Assembly (NCBI GenBank): GCA_000320545.1 | Contig: ADNK01000062.1 | Span: forward strand, 1 to 51,671 | Direction of reading: 5' to 3' | Source of the DNA: Bigelowiella natans CCMP2755 | Lineage: Eukaryota > Cercozoa > Chlorarachniophyceae | DNA: 51,671 nt | Shown here: in pieces, positions 11,174 through 21,367 of the stretch | How positions within the stretch are numbered: position 1 is the stretch's first letter | Layout: each line of letters opens with the position of its first letter | Notes under the pieces: generated by a model | The model's input: only the letters and a program-made list of their open reading frames with translations | Database searches by the model: none | What the model was told of the DNA's origin: nothing | Program-made: the position numbers and the translations under genes

Positions 11174-12491
11174 ATGGTAGACGAAAGCTCCAACCTGGTG
11201 GAAGTCACGGACGTAAGCATCGATTCCGCTGGCGAGGGGCTTGGATTTCAAGACTTTGAACATGGGCAAGACCAAGGTACCCAAATTCTGTTGTTGTTTT
11301 TGAATTATGCCGTGATGGCGTGTGGATTTTGCAGGGAATGATTTTGATGAGGACGACGATGAAGAACTCCTGAAGAATGTGATTTCCAACGTCTCCAAGA
11401 AGAATGCGCACTTATTGTACTTAATTGCTGTGATAGAGAGGTTATGGAAGTTCGAACGAGACCAAGAATCCCAGCTGCTGCTCTCTAGCATACTACAAAC
11501 AATTCTTTAACGTTACCTCTACTCAGGTTTGTTTGATGAATTATTTTAAAATGAAGAAGTTATAAGTTACCCCCGTCTTCAGATTGTGCGCAGATTGATC
11601 CGCTCCATAGATGTTCGTCCAGATGCACCATTATTTTATGTTGACGACTCGAAGCCAGACATGTAAAAAATATAATTATTTTGATAGAGCAGTCAATTTC
11701 ACTCCTTCCTTTTCTTCCTAACATCTCCCAGGTATGGACCATTTTGGGTGTGTACTACCCTTGTCTTCTTAATGGCAGCAACAGGAAATGTGGCTCACTA
11801 CATTGAAAGTTCCAAGAAGGAACTCTGGAAGTATTCTTTTCAAATCACTCATATCATTGACCTTGCACTCACCAGGAAACTTCTTGTAGATATGATTCCC
11901 GAAAGCTCACAACTGCTGCATGGATATTTTATTCATCAATATCGATCATTCCTATTGGCGTATGGTTTGCACTTGGCCACTTAAATCATGCGAAATCTCT
12001 TATAGAGGTGGGACACTCTCGCTATTTAACTGTACGCAAAAATATTCATACTGAAGGCTGATTCACATGTAAAATCTTTATCATTAGGTGATATCCATCT
12101 ATGGATATTCACTGTTTGTGTTCATTCCTACGTGCGTCATCTGTGTCTTTCCCAGTGAAGCCCTCCGATGGACATGCGTAATTTTGAGGTTGTCAATTGC
12201 CAGCAGTCCTGCTATTATTATGGTTATTATTAATAGGGTGTTACTTTGTTATTCAGCTTTTTAACGTCATCAATATTCATCGTGAGGAACCTGGGCAACT
12301 TGGTAGTTGGTTTTTGTCATTCACTTTGCATGAATCCTTAAGATTTCTATTCCAGGTGATAATCCGAAATCCAGAACGAAATCGAAGCACCAAGACGAAA
12401 GGTGAAAATAGTAGTTGCCATTGTACTTAATTCATGCTCTCTACCAAAGCATTTCTACTACATCCACACATCCCTAATGCTGTCGGCATAA
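11174..12491 (+). CDS. Yip1-domain (YIPF1/2-like) membrane protein, 9 exons
   Basis: Exons 11174-11276, 11335-11378, 11437-11526, 11583-11662, 11732-11830, 11890-12007, 12088-12177, 12237-12302 and 12375-12491 give 807 nt, or 268 residues. Introns are about 55-80 nt and GT-AG. The N-terminus is acidic and cytosolic-looking (DFDEDDDEELL). Then come the family signature YYKQFF, the motif MYGPFWVCTTL leading into a first membrane segment, WKY, GYSLFVFIPT, PSEALRW and FIVRNL, and a final membrane segment. Order and spacing match the YIPF1/YIPF2 branch of the Yip1 family: five membrane spans, Golgi and endosomal membranes, Rab-GTPase interaction in vesicle traffic. Reading straight through exon 2, or ending exon 5 later, gives spurious frames. 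The acceptors chosen here are the ones that restore the family motifs. Localisation is inferred from the family. Confidence 0.88.
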
Positions 12492-14294
12492 CGAAAAAGT
12501 AGTTCTCTGACACTGTGCATTTATGAGTCTGCGCATTACACCAGAACACATTAACATCTGTTTCTTCTATAACAAGGTTACATACTACTGGGCGTAATTC
12601 TGTTTTGCCATGCTGGGATCGCACTGTTGATGAAGATGTATTTCTTCGAATATTAGTTTAATACAAATTTCAGGATGGTTTGAGAAGGTCATGAATGTGA
12701 CACATGCAAAACTGTTGCAGTTTATTTATCCTCATTAGGCGAACTTAAGGATCTTGATCATTCTGACTGTTTTTTGTGAGCATCCATAATTGTGAGCGTA
12801 AACTTGCAAGGGCCTGCAGCCTGCTCTAGTGCTAGCCTGCATGGCAGTAGGTGCAGAGGTGCTCTAGCACTGTGCGATGATGTGACGCGGCAGTGAAATC
12901 ATCATGTTGGCATGCAGAGCGGCCGCAACCGCTAGACCGGGCTGTTGTCCTTGATCTGCTGGTCAACTAGTCCGGGTAACTCCAGAAATTGCGTGCTTTG
13001 GCGGAATCGGTGACATGTCATTGACACTGATTTTTGATCGCTAGATCATGCCGCGGTGACATGGCGTGATGGCTAGGTAGGACGTACTGAGATGCTGCGC
13101 ACAAGTGCAGGTGCTCACGCATAGGCACGTGCGACACGTTGGAACTGACAGTGCACAACAGTGCTTTTCGCAACACAACTAGCACAACGTGTCGCTTTTT
13201 GTGACACAGTGACTCGCTCCTAGACTGGCACAGTGGGTTTTGAGTGTTGGATTTGACTCCACTGGCAAAGCATCCAACATGACGTTGTTAGCTGCTGATG
13301 ATGCTGGTCAAGAATTCCAGATTTGACCATTATTCCAGGCTTGAGGTCACCAGAAATGATGACTCCACTAGTCCACACCAGCACCTCTAGACCTAGCTGG
13401 CAGCACAGGCATTGCGAGACGATGCGCTGCAAGTGAAGTCTAGTCAAATGACTATCTGTGTCATTCTAGCACAACATTCTCATGCACGTGCGTGAACAAA
13501 ACTCGTTGTGTCGCATGAGCACCGTGTTTCCACATGTTGGTGCCATGTTCGCCCATCCTGGCATCGGACGCTGTGACACGCACGCAAGTGCACAGGACAT
13601 CGCAGCCTTCACGTGCAATCCACGATCGACCATGCAACTGGCACAATCCAGTGCACACACAATGCACCAGCAGTGGACAGACGACTGGCTCATGGGCTGA
13701 GTCCATCCAATCCACCTCTAGACCCAGCCATGTCCATCGTTCTGGCGTTGTCTAGTTGTTTGTGATTGTCACCGATGAGTGGACCATTTTCAGACAGGGA
13801 CCCCAAATTTCCTTTGGACGCATTTTTGAGCAAGACCATATTTTTGTCAGCAAAAACAGCAGTCAAATGCATCTTGTGCACCTTGAAAAAACTCGACGTG
13901 TTCACGATCACTGCGCCCGCCTAGCCGCCTAGCTCGAGGTGGGTGCCTGCCTGCACGCACATCATTTTCAAGCAGAGCTGAATAGGAAAGGTTTCTGATG
14001 ACCAAGTGCGCAACATTCATGCCCTGCTTGCCTACCGGTGTTTGCTCGTGTTGCTACTTGCTACTGCCACTGTGGTGTCTGGCTTGCAATGAGGGGTCGG
14101 CGGGTCTCCTTTCCGGTCATCGGCGAGAGAAGAAAGATTAATCCTATTGCTGGATTTTGGCATTTTTTTTGTCAAATAGATGTGATTTTTGTGTGACGAC
14201 TGAGTGTCTTGTTGCTTTTTAACACATCACTGGTTCTATTCGTACTCGTAGAAAATTCCCAAAACTCATCACAAATCACAATCACGGAAATGCA
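12492..14294. other. Long gene-free spacer, CpG-, TG/CA- and palindrome-rich
   Basis: About 1.8 kb between the Yip1 gene and the SAM gene. From about 12780 to 14080 the sequence has many CpG, TGCA, CACGTG-like and CTAG-containing words and is visibly richer in G+C than the flanking genes. Several overlapping frames at 13466-13755 exist on both strands, but they are by-products of the base composition: no motif, splice pattern or codon bias supports them. The last ~200 bases before 14295 are AT-rich and may be the SAM promoter. Confidence 0.55.
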
Positions 14295-15470
14295 ATGGTG
14301 ATGAGCAGCGCACATAACAATGAAGAGATTCCATTATGCATTGAATGGAAGAAGACACCTGCATTAAAGATTGGACACAAAAAGGATTCAAACATCGAAT
14401 GGAAGAAAGAACCTGCACTGAAGACTGTGCATAAAAAAAATTCAAACGTGAGGGATGCAAGCAGTTTCGATGTGCATCAGGAAGATTTCTATTCTGACGA
14501 TCGAATGAAAGAACTATTCAAGAAAGCCTCTCTCGAAGATTATCTACAAGAAACGATTGATATGAAGATTACGATTCCTGAAATGTTCATGTTTGATCGC
14601 AGAGACTATGCTAATCGATTTCCTTACATCAAGCCAGGTGACGTAGATACATTTTCCATTGGGGCAACTTTAACTGTTACTCTTTGGTAGGACACAGAGC
14701 AAAACTTAAGAGAGCGGTGAATCGTCTGAAAGCATTGCGTTACTCATGCCTCCTGGACATCAACCCAATATCACTTGATGATGAATTCTCGCATATGGAA
14801 GTGAGAAACCACATGAAATGGAAAAATGCAATTTAATGCTAGTATTTCTTTAGGTTCAAGATGGACACGGCAAAAAAACGAGACTGTAAGATTGACTTTC
14901 ATTGATAAAGTTATTTGTTTGAAAAAAGTTCAACTGTGATTTTCAGCGTACAGGAAAGTTACATGTCATTCTTCAACCACATTTCTCTGAGACATGGCTG
15001 GAGAAAGGTTTTAACATTGTAATTTATAAAACTTATAGATATTCTCATATGAACCAAGAAGTGCCATTTATGTGGCTTATAGATATATTACTTTAGCTTT
15101 TCATATGAACGAAAGGTGCCGTTTGGGAGGCGTGATATAGAGGAGCTTACTCAATGTGCGAGTGAAATCGTTGTGAAGGTTCAAAGTTCAATAATTCTGC
15201 CTGTAAGCCATACAAACGGAATACCTTTACTGTTTAGATTCGTTCTTCTCTAGATGCCAGAGCAAAAGGTATAATATTGCGGAAACTTTCGGGATCATCT
15301 CACGATTACCTATGGGGTATTCAGCACCCACCAAAAGGTATTTTATAAACTTTGAATATCTGGCAGCAGAATTTTGATTACTATTTGCAGGCTCGTCGCA
15401 AACAAGCAAATTTATCAGAAAATTAGTACATGCAACATTTCAAGATGCCACCGGTGGAGTCTCATTTTAG
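14295..15470 (+). CDS. SAM (sterile alpha motif) domain protein, 7 exons
   Basis: Exons 14295-14637, 14691-14800, 14854-14885, 14947-15018, 15097-15202, 15238-15337 and 15391-15470 give 843 nt, or 280 residues, in closed phase. The N-terminal ~75 residues are Lys-rich and include two similar segments, each with an IEWKK core, that look like an internal repeat. Residues ~78-130 resemble a SAM domain: SLEDYL opening helix, hydrophobic core, then KPGHRAKLKRAVNRL as the final helix, a segment characteristic of the fold. The C-terminal half is basic with no domain I recognise (GRRDIEEL, LRKLSGSS). SAM domains mediate self-association or partner binding, and sometimes RNA binding. Intron 4 contains a degraded copy of the start of exon 5. 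Nothing indicates the pathway. An alternative start two codons downstream is possible. Confidence 0.8.
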
Positions 15471-16505
15471 TCTGTGTAGAATTCTTGCTTTTCTCTGCTA
15501 CAACCAATGTTTAATCCCGGTGTGTGTATGTCATATGTGCAAAACATTTACATTATGGTAGGTTATGTGGAAGGGCTTACTGAAGCTGAAATAGATAACG
15601 AGATAAAGTGTTATATTAGTGGCAGCAAATGTTAGGTGAATGAAAACTACAAAAACTACTTGACCATGAACCATGCTGTAACTCTTCGTGCATGCACACA
15701 TAGCCCCAGGGTAGCGAATGTGTTCGTATTAACCAGCTTGCCGTATCACACATCGCCATAACACTAGTGACAGCTAGGTCCAGGTTGCACAGACACTTCC
15801 AGACTTAGACATTTGCAGTGAAAAATGTTGCACAGAACATGACACTACATCTAGACATGCGCATTATTTGAGCACACCATCGACCGCATGCAACAAGCTA
15901 GGCTAGCTAGCCTGCTGACTCGGCAACGACTCTGTCTATAGCAGTGGGTGCAATAGTGCAATGCATGTACGTACTCGCGTGCCCAAGAAATTCTGCACTC
16001 ACAGCTTGCATTGCAATCACATTGTTCCACTCATGCAACATGCATGGCTTAAGATGTGACAGCACGAATGTGCCATCAGTCAACAAGCAAATGCGTTCGG
16101 CTTCTTTCAGGATCGATGATGTCCGATCAATGAGCGCCCAAAAAAGAGCCCTATAGGCTACTTGTGTGTACTACACGTGTAGCACATCTGTAGTCATTAC
16201 ACGTGTAGTTACGATAGATCCACATGTACGTAAAATTAATGCAGATGAACGAACAAGTACAGATGTGGTTAAGGGAAGGCACACACAAAGAGCCCTGTAC
16301 TAGTATAGGCTATTTGCCCACCATGTCTAGATGTGTCATAATGATGTAACATTGGTGATATGCAAACAAGAACGTCTGTGCTGGCAGGTACACACCACGA
16401 CATAATCCCAAATGGAGCACGATACCCATGCGTGTGTCTCTGTATGTGTGTCTAGGTGTGTATTGCGCTGATCTGCATGTTGTGCAAACCGGGTCAAATG
16501 AAAAC
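15471..16505. other. 3'-3' intergenic spacer between the SAM and isomerase genes
   Basis: About 1 kb between convergent genes. From about 15670 it has the same composition as the other spacers: CpG, TGCA, ACGTGTA and GCTAGC words. It includes repeated CACGTGTAG-like words at about 16172-16212. I see no supported coding sequence; the frames 15944-16156 and 16310-16528 are unsupported. Confidence 0.55.
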
Positions 16506-17636
16506 CTATTTACTTGCCTTAGTTTCACGTCGCTTCTTCGCTAATTCTACAGCTTGTGGAAGACTCTTCTCATAGGGTGGATAACAGACCATCTCTTCGG
16601 TAACAATTGCGTCAACGTATTTTGCCGGCGTAACGTCAAAAGCAAAATTGCAAACTGGTACACCCTCGGGAGCGATACAGCCTCCTGTAGAGTCAATTGT
16701 CAACCCTGTTACTTCTTCTCCTCCCCTTTGTTCAATTTCAATCTCATCGCCAGATTTCAAGGTAAGGTCTATGGTACTCGTGGGGCATGCACAGTACACT
16801 TTCACGTTGTTTTCTTTCGCGACAACTGATAAATTGTAGGTTCCAATTTTGTTAGCAACATCGCCATTAGCAGTGACTCTGTCTGCTCCAAATACGCACA
16901 CATCAATTTGGCCTTTACGCATCAAGAACCCGGAAGCTGAATCTACGATAAGATGCTGCGGGATACCAGCCTGTTTCAACTCCCACGCAGTAAGCCGGGC
17001 ACCTTGAAGCCGTGGGCGTGTCTCGTCCACGTAAACATGAATATTTTTCTTCTGCTCTTGTAAGGTATATATGATACCTAAAGCAGTTCCGTAATCCACA
17101 GTTGCTAATCGTCCAGTATTACAATGATGCAACAAATTTGTTGGCTTCTCAGACGTTCCACCAGGGATGAGGTCAGCGCCGAATTTACCCAAGCGCTTAT
17201 TAATCTGTACATCTTCATCGCAGATTCTTTCTGCTTCCACCAACACCCCCTTTCGCAATTCCTCCATTTTCATGCCTTTGGACTTACATGCGCTCATGTG
17301 CTCAAGAATTCGGTGGGTAGCCCAACTCAAGTTAACAGCAGTGGGTCGTGCAGCATCAAGCATCTCTTTTGCCTGCTTCAATTCTTCTAACAATTCCTCT
17401 TCGGTTTTGAAGTCCTTCTTTTGAACAGCCAGGAACATTCCATAAGCACCTGCTGCTCCAATAGCGGGAGCACCTCTGACAACCATAGTGTTGATGCACT
17501 TTGCGGTCTCCTTCACTGTGGAGCAGGTTACGATTTCAAAAGAAGCTGGAAGCTTTGGTTGATCCACCAGGTTCAATTTATCATCCTTCCAAAACACAGA
17601 TCTGAAAAACTTCGAAGTTTGCTTTTGTTCCCCCAT
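16506..17636 (-). CDS. mtnA: Methylthioribose-1-phosphate isomerase (MtnA/Mri1), intronless
   Basis: Interconverts 5-methylthioribose-1-phosphate and 5-methylthioribulose-1-phosphate in the methionine salvage pathway (cytosol). One uninterrupted frame from ATG 17636 gives 376 residues, the normal family length. The reading frame extends upstream to a TTG at 17663, but the ATG gives the usual N-terminus. Family hallmarks are present: [10 protein letters not shown] (54-63), the catalytic Cys172 in HCNTG, ETRP[12 protein letters not shown] (205-220) and the catalytic Asp252 in [11 protein letters not shown]. It belongs to the eIF2B alpha/beta/delta-like fold; the MtnA-specific Cys and Asp separate it from the initiation factor subunits. 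It is the only intronless host gene of any length here, in contrast to its intron-dense neighbours, which suggests an origin by retroposition, intron loss or bacterial transfer. The sequence alone does not decide among these. Confidence 0.96.
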   Translation of the reverse strand: MGEQKQTSKFFRSVFWKDDKLNLVDQPKLPASFEIVTCSTVKETAKCINTMVVRGAPAIGAAGAYGMFLAVQKKDFKTEEELLEELKQAKEMLDAARPTAVNLSWATHRILEHMSACKSKGMKMEELRKGVLVEAERICDEDVQINKRLGKFGADLIPGGTSEKPTNLLHHCNTGRLATVDYGTALGIIYTLQEQKKNIHVYVDETRPRLQGARLTAWELKQAGIPQHLIVDSASGFLMRKGQIDVCVFGADRVTANGDVANKIGTYNLSVVAKENNVKVYCACPTSTIDLTLKSGDEIEIEQRGGEEVTGLTIDSTGGCIAPEGVPVCNFAFDVTPAKYVDAIVTEEMVCYPPYEKSLPQAVELAKKRRETKASK

Positions 17637-18182
17637 TATTGTTCGACTATCTTCTAAGTGCAACTCTGGCGTTGGTACGGGGGTCGCGTAGTCGTCGTCG
17701 TCAGCCTTTTTAGTTTATATCCTTGGCAGAATCTCCAAAATGCCCACGGTTTCATCACAATTTAATGCACTATGTCATGTCTCTGTGTGAAATTACACAT
17801 TTTTGGGCTGGAACAGGTTGCAGGGTGCAAGAGTTTAGATAAAATAGAGATAAATAAAATCCTAATTATTCCCACCTAATAACATTCAAAACAACCGAAA
17901 TTGAAGAAGAAGGAAGGGACAAGAGTCTCGATAAAATAGGGATAAATAACCTCCTTCCTATTCACTCTTAATACCATTGAAAATAACCAAAGTTGAAGAA
18001 GAAAGAAAGAATCGATGAGCATGGATAAAACAAGGATAAATAAGTTTCTACCTGTTATTTTCTTCAGGAAATGGAATAACCGATGGTCACAGGAAGGCTG
18101 TCTCAGGCCTGCTCGTTTTGACTTTTTTGTCCTATCCCCCAAAAGATGGAGCGATAGGGTGAACTACGCATGAAGGAAAGGA
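17637..18182. promoter_or_regulatory. Divergent 5'-5' interval between MtnA and the AP2 factor
   Basis: About 550 bases between two divergent start codons, AT-rich, presumably with both promoters. It contains the ~92-bp imperfect tandem repeat annotated separately. Open frames on the minus strand here (17876-18142) come from the repeat and have no recognisable features. Confidence 0.4.
17828..18055. repeat. Imperfect ~92-bp tandem repeat, about 2.5 copies
   Basis: Units begin near 17828, 17920 and 18013. Each has an AAGAG-like start, GATAAAATAG-like and GGATAAATAA-like blocks and, in the first two units, TTGAAGAAGAA-like ends. The third unit breaks off about 40 bases in. It lies wholly inside the shared upstream region of two divergent genes. 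Confidence 0.8.
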
Positions 18183-18964
18183 ATGCAAACAAAGAAAGGG
18201 CTTGCTTTTTCAGCCTTGCCGAATGCGGTGATGGTTTTGTTACTCGGAGGGGATTGTGTTGCATCCGGGGTGGACATGGAGCAACGACTTAAACGCGTTC
18301 GATGCTTTGAATGTGGGAAAACTTGCTACAGAGGCAATCTTAGGAGACACCAAATCTCCATTCATCGTAATGTAAGGTATACTGCCAAGAATTTACCTGT
18401 CTTTTGACGACGACGGTACTAATGATGAAAAGCAGGTACAATTGCTCGCTATGTCAAAGGGACTTCGGACTCAATCAATCCTTGAAGAGACACTTGAAGA
18501 ATGTAAAATATTAGCCACGTTGTTGCCTCATAAAATCGATCATTTTTGAATAATTCACAAATAATGCATAGGTGCATAGCCGTGCCTCCCAATCTCACAC
18601 ATCAGGTCGCAACGCAACGAGCAGGACATCAGGATTTACCTCAAAGTTTAAGGGAGTATCGAGATATATATCCCCAGTAATGGTTACACATCTCACTTTG
18701 AATTAAATTGTTCATGAAATTTTATATGTCGGCAGTCAGGAGTCCTTTCTTGGAGAGCGCAAGTGTCTATCAATGGGGAGAATATGTATCTCGGACTCTT
18801 TCCTTCAGAAGAGATGGCATACGCGTAAGCGATCAAGATATAAAAATGACGTGCCTACCATTACAATTTAAGCAACCTTATGAGAAGTGAAATGTATATC
18901 GTTTCTCAGGGAATACCTCAGTGAACTCCAACGAATTAGAAATATGACGAATGAAAACGAATAA
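18183..18964 (+). CDS. Transcription factor with two C2H2 zinc fingers and an AP2 domain, 5 exons
   Basis: Exons 18183-18376, 18436-18502, 18572-18676, 18736-18824 and 18910-18964 give 510 nt, or 169 residues, with all phases closed. Two C2H2 fingers lie at residues 41-61 and 68-89, both C-x2-C-x12-H-x4-H; the second is assembled across two introns. An AP2/ERF-type DNA-binding domain follows at ~111-155. It starts SKFKGVSRY, continues with SWRAQVSINGENMYLGLF, and ends in the alanine-containing helix EEMAYA. The AP2 three-stranded sheet and helix are all represented. C2H2 fingers joined to AP2 in one small protein is a combination I do not associate with classical plant AP2/ERF factors. The start could instead be Met17 or Met32, since the first ~30 residues have no clear role. 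Nuclear location is inferred. Confidence 0.85.
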
Positions 18965-20146
18965 TGAATATCACAGTCGATTGTCACTGTTGTGGACAAT
19001 TATTGACCGACTTGCGTGCGCCAGTGCTATTTCTTTGAAGTTTGAGCAGGAGCGATACTGGTAATCGATTCTGGTCACTGCCACCGCTGAATGCGACATT
19101 GATTAAGATAGGACAGTAAAACTCAGAGTTCTAGGCTCATTGTAACTGTTCCAATGCAAGTTGCTAGGTCATTCTATAATTCGTGTCGCTAGTGTGCGGC
19201 TGTGGAGGGATGCAGGGATGGCATATGATGTGCCTATTACCACTAAAACACTGCCAGTTTGAATTGGTAGTGAATTCTCGTTATTACACATGTTGCATAC
19301 AAACGCCTTGGGCTCATGTACAGCGCATTCAAGGATAGCAGACTTGTAGCAGATAGGCATGCACATTGTGTACAAGCTAAGTCATTGTTGCTGCCTGCAT
19401 TATGTATCATTGCTGCACAAGCTAGCAAGATGGAACAGTCCTGGCGGGAAGATGTTCTCTAGCTCATCACAATGTCATTGACACATCTCATCGCGCGCAT
19501 TCATCGTTCGTTGTTCATTGTCGTCGCGAGCATTACCATCGGAAGCTGTTTGATCCGGTCTAGCGGTTGTCATTGTGGTGATGCATGCAACATCAGACAG
19601 CATGTTCCCAGCTCTAGAACTACATACACGTGGTGGACAGGTTGGCAGGGCAGAATGAAGTTGACATGTTTTCCATGTGTTTCTTGGTCGTCTGCGCAGA
19701 TGTGGTCCATGTCCAATGCACACGTGCATTGTCCACCACTAGACCATGCTAGCATGCTAGCATGCTAGCATGCTAGCATGGCTGGCAGCATGACTAGATG
19801 GCCTAGCATGTCGCACCATCGTACAAAAAAACAGAACAACAGCGGGTTGAAGCACAAGTGCAGCAACCACAACACTGCTTACCTGCATGTTCAGACAAAT
19901 CTAGATCACCGACATCGTCATCACAAGAATGTGACTTTCCATCACACGCATCATCTGCAGCTTTCAGAAAAAGGTTGAAGGAACAGATGGGCGACCAGAC
20001 GCGCATGTCGCAGATTTAGACACTCAATGCATGTTTTTTCAACATGATGAAGCATTTACACACTGCTGCTATCACTTTTACCTTAGCGTTTGTGGCATTG
20101 ACATAATGAAGTGCAAAATTCTTCATTGACGATTGATAACAATAAT
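18965..20146. other. 3'-3' intergenic spacer with octamer tandem repeat
   Basis: About 1.2 kb between the convergent AP2-factor and Ser/Pro-rich genes. It has the same CpG, TG/CA and palindromic composition as the other spacers, and carries the CATGCTAG tandem repeat at 19745-19780. Overlapping frames on both strands at 19472-20006 are not supported by motifs or splice structure. One could be a downstream exon of the 20147-21025 gene, but none is convincing. Confidence 0.55.
19745..19780. repeat. Tandem repeat of the octamer CATGCTAG, 4.5 copies
   Basis: Four full copies plus CATG, perfect by eye. Any 12-base stretch starting at CATG is the palindrome CATGCTAGCATG, so the array can fold on itself in several registers. 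Single copies of the same palindrome occur at 7940, 8038 and 41388, all in spacers. Confidence 0.97.
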
Positions 20147-21025
20147 TTAAACTTCATCAAAGCTCAATCTTGAACTCACCTGCGGCAGCATAGCTTCATC
20201 TGGAACTGTTCCATCATCAGTTACTCGAGACATGGAATCTTCAGCAGGTTGCCGCAGTTTTTTTTTGTGATTTCTTGGAGGTGGTGGTGGCGGCATTTTG
20301 CGATGCTGAACAGGATAATCCGTTTCAGCCTTTGATGAGCGTTGCAGAGTGGACAACGATGACTTGAGACCATACGAGGGATTGCCTTGAATCAATGAGG
20401 GCACTTCATTGCCACCAGGTACGAATCTTGAGTTTGAAAGGAACTTTGTTTCGTTTCCAACGTTGGAAGATAGCGTAAGTCTTTCTACGGGAAATGTAAA
20501 GGAGCTTTTTCTTCGATGATGATGTGGTGCACGCTTGCCAACATTTGCTTCACGGTGAGAACGATGTGTTCTCATTCCTTTTGCTTTTGGTATCTTGGGA
20601 CTATGACCACTGTTGCTCCACGTCGGCGACACAGGAGAAGCAGGTGTTACCATGGTAGACGATGACACGGGTGATTCAGGTACAGTGATCATTGTGAGAG
20701 GGAAAGATGACACAGGCAGTGTTGGCGAAGATCTCCCGCTCCAAGGCGTGTGGAGATTTCTTCCACTGGTGCTCAATGGTGACACTGGGCGATGATCATG
20801 CGTACTTCCTCGAGGGGTTGATGCATTCGAAGGTGGTGTGCCTGGACGATACTGTGGGTCCGCCAAGTAATTGGTATAGTTCTTATTCATAATTAATCGG
20901 CTCTTCATAGTCGAGTTAGCTGTGCAAGTGTTTGGAGAGGCTGGAGACGGGCAAGAAGCAACAGAATAGGCGACAGACTTGCCGTCGTCCATGGGAGATC
21001 GAGATTCAGCCAAGACGATTGCCAT
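20147..21025 (-). CDS. Ser/Pro-rich low-complexity protein with a polyproline stretch, function unknown
   Basis: One open frame of 292 codons from ATG 21025. It is rich in Ser, Pro, Thr and basic residues, with many SP/TP dipeptides that suit proline-directed kinases, a basic His/Arg cluster (HHHRRKSS) and a polyproline run followed by a basic patch (PPPPPPRNHKKK). I recognise no folded domain; it looks intrinsically disordered. The polyproline run could bind SH3, WW or profilin-type modules, and the rest could be a phosphorylated scaffold. Near the 3' end the sequence CAG/GTGAGT is a perfect 5' splice site nine codons before the stop, so the true C-terminus may lie in a downstream exon that I could not identify. 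The call that this is coding rests on length, clean ATG context and composition. Confidence 0.6.
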   Translation of the reverse strand: MAIVLAESRSPMDDGKSVAYSVASCPSPASPNTCTANSTMKSRLIMNKNYTNYLADPQYRPGTPPSNASTPRGSTHDHRPVSPLSTSGRNLHTPWSGRSSPTLPVSSFPLTMITVPESPVSSSTMVTPASPVSPTWSNSGHSPKIPKAKGMRTHRSHREANVGKRAPHHHRRKSSFTFPVERLTLSSNVGNETKFLSNSRFVPGGNEVPSLIQGNPSYGLKSSLSTLQRSSKAETDYPVQHRKMPPPPPPRNHKKKLRQPAEDSMSRVTDDGTVPDEAMLPQVSSRLSFDEV

Positions 21026-21367
21026 CGAAGCACAATCAAGCTAATCATCATTTGTAGTTGTTGATGTAAGTAGTAGTGGTTTCACCCAAATTTAAAAAGA
21101 AAGTGCATGGGTTTGGTATTAAGGATCATTAATATAACATGTGACAGGCACATTAGATTTCTCTGTCATTCGCAATCTATTTACAACATCATAGTGTGCC
21201 ATATCGAGAAAAAGTACCTTTCTATAAGCTTTATCTAGCCATGTATGTGCAACCTTCCAAGTAATATTTGTCATCAATCTAACTTCATCCCAAATGCTCA
21301 GAGGAAATTTAAGTCAGACTTTTACTGATGAAGTTTCTCCATCGTATTCCTGCACATGCTTTCGCAT
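21026..21367. other. Short intergenic region between the phosphatase and the Ser/Pro-rich gene
   Basis: About 340 bases, AT-rich. It should hold the 3' end of the upstream (myotubularin) gene and the promoter of the downstream one, both transcribed leftward. I see no further coding sequence. Confidence 0.4.

Noticed and set aside
11379-11473. Introns of 19-34 nt (nucleomorph-like) in the Yip1 gene
   Set aside because: Alternative junctions give introns of about 58 nt and recover the Yip1 motifs, so tiny introns are unnecessary here.
13461-13755. Overlapping open frames on both strands of the 12.5-14.3 kb spacer
   Set aside because: Several frames are open at once because the composition avoids stop codons. 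No motif or splice pattern distinguishes any of them.
17876-18142. 88-codon minus-strand frame upstream of the AP2 factor
   Set aside because: Its internal similarity comes from the 92-bp tandem repeat; no domain or start evidence.
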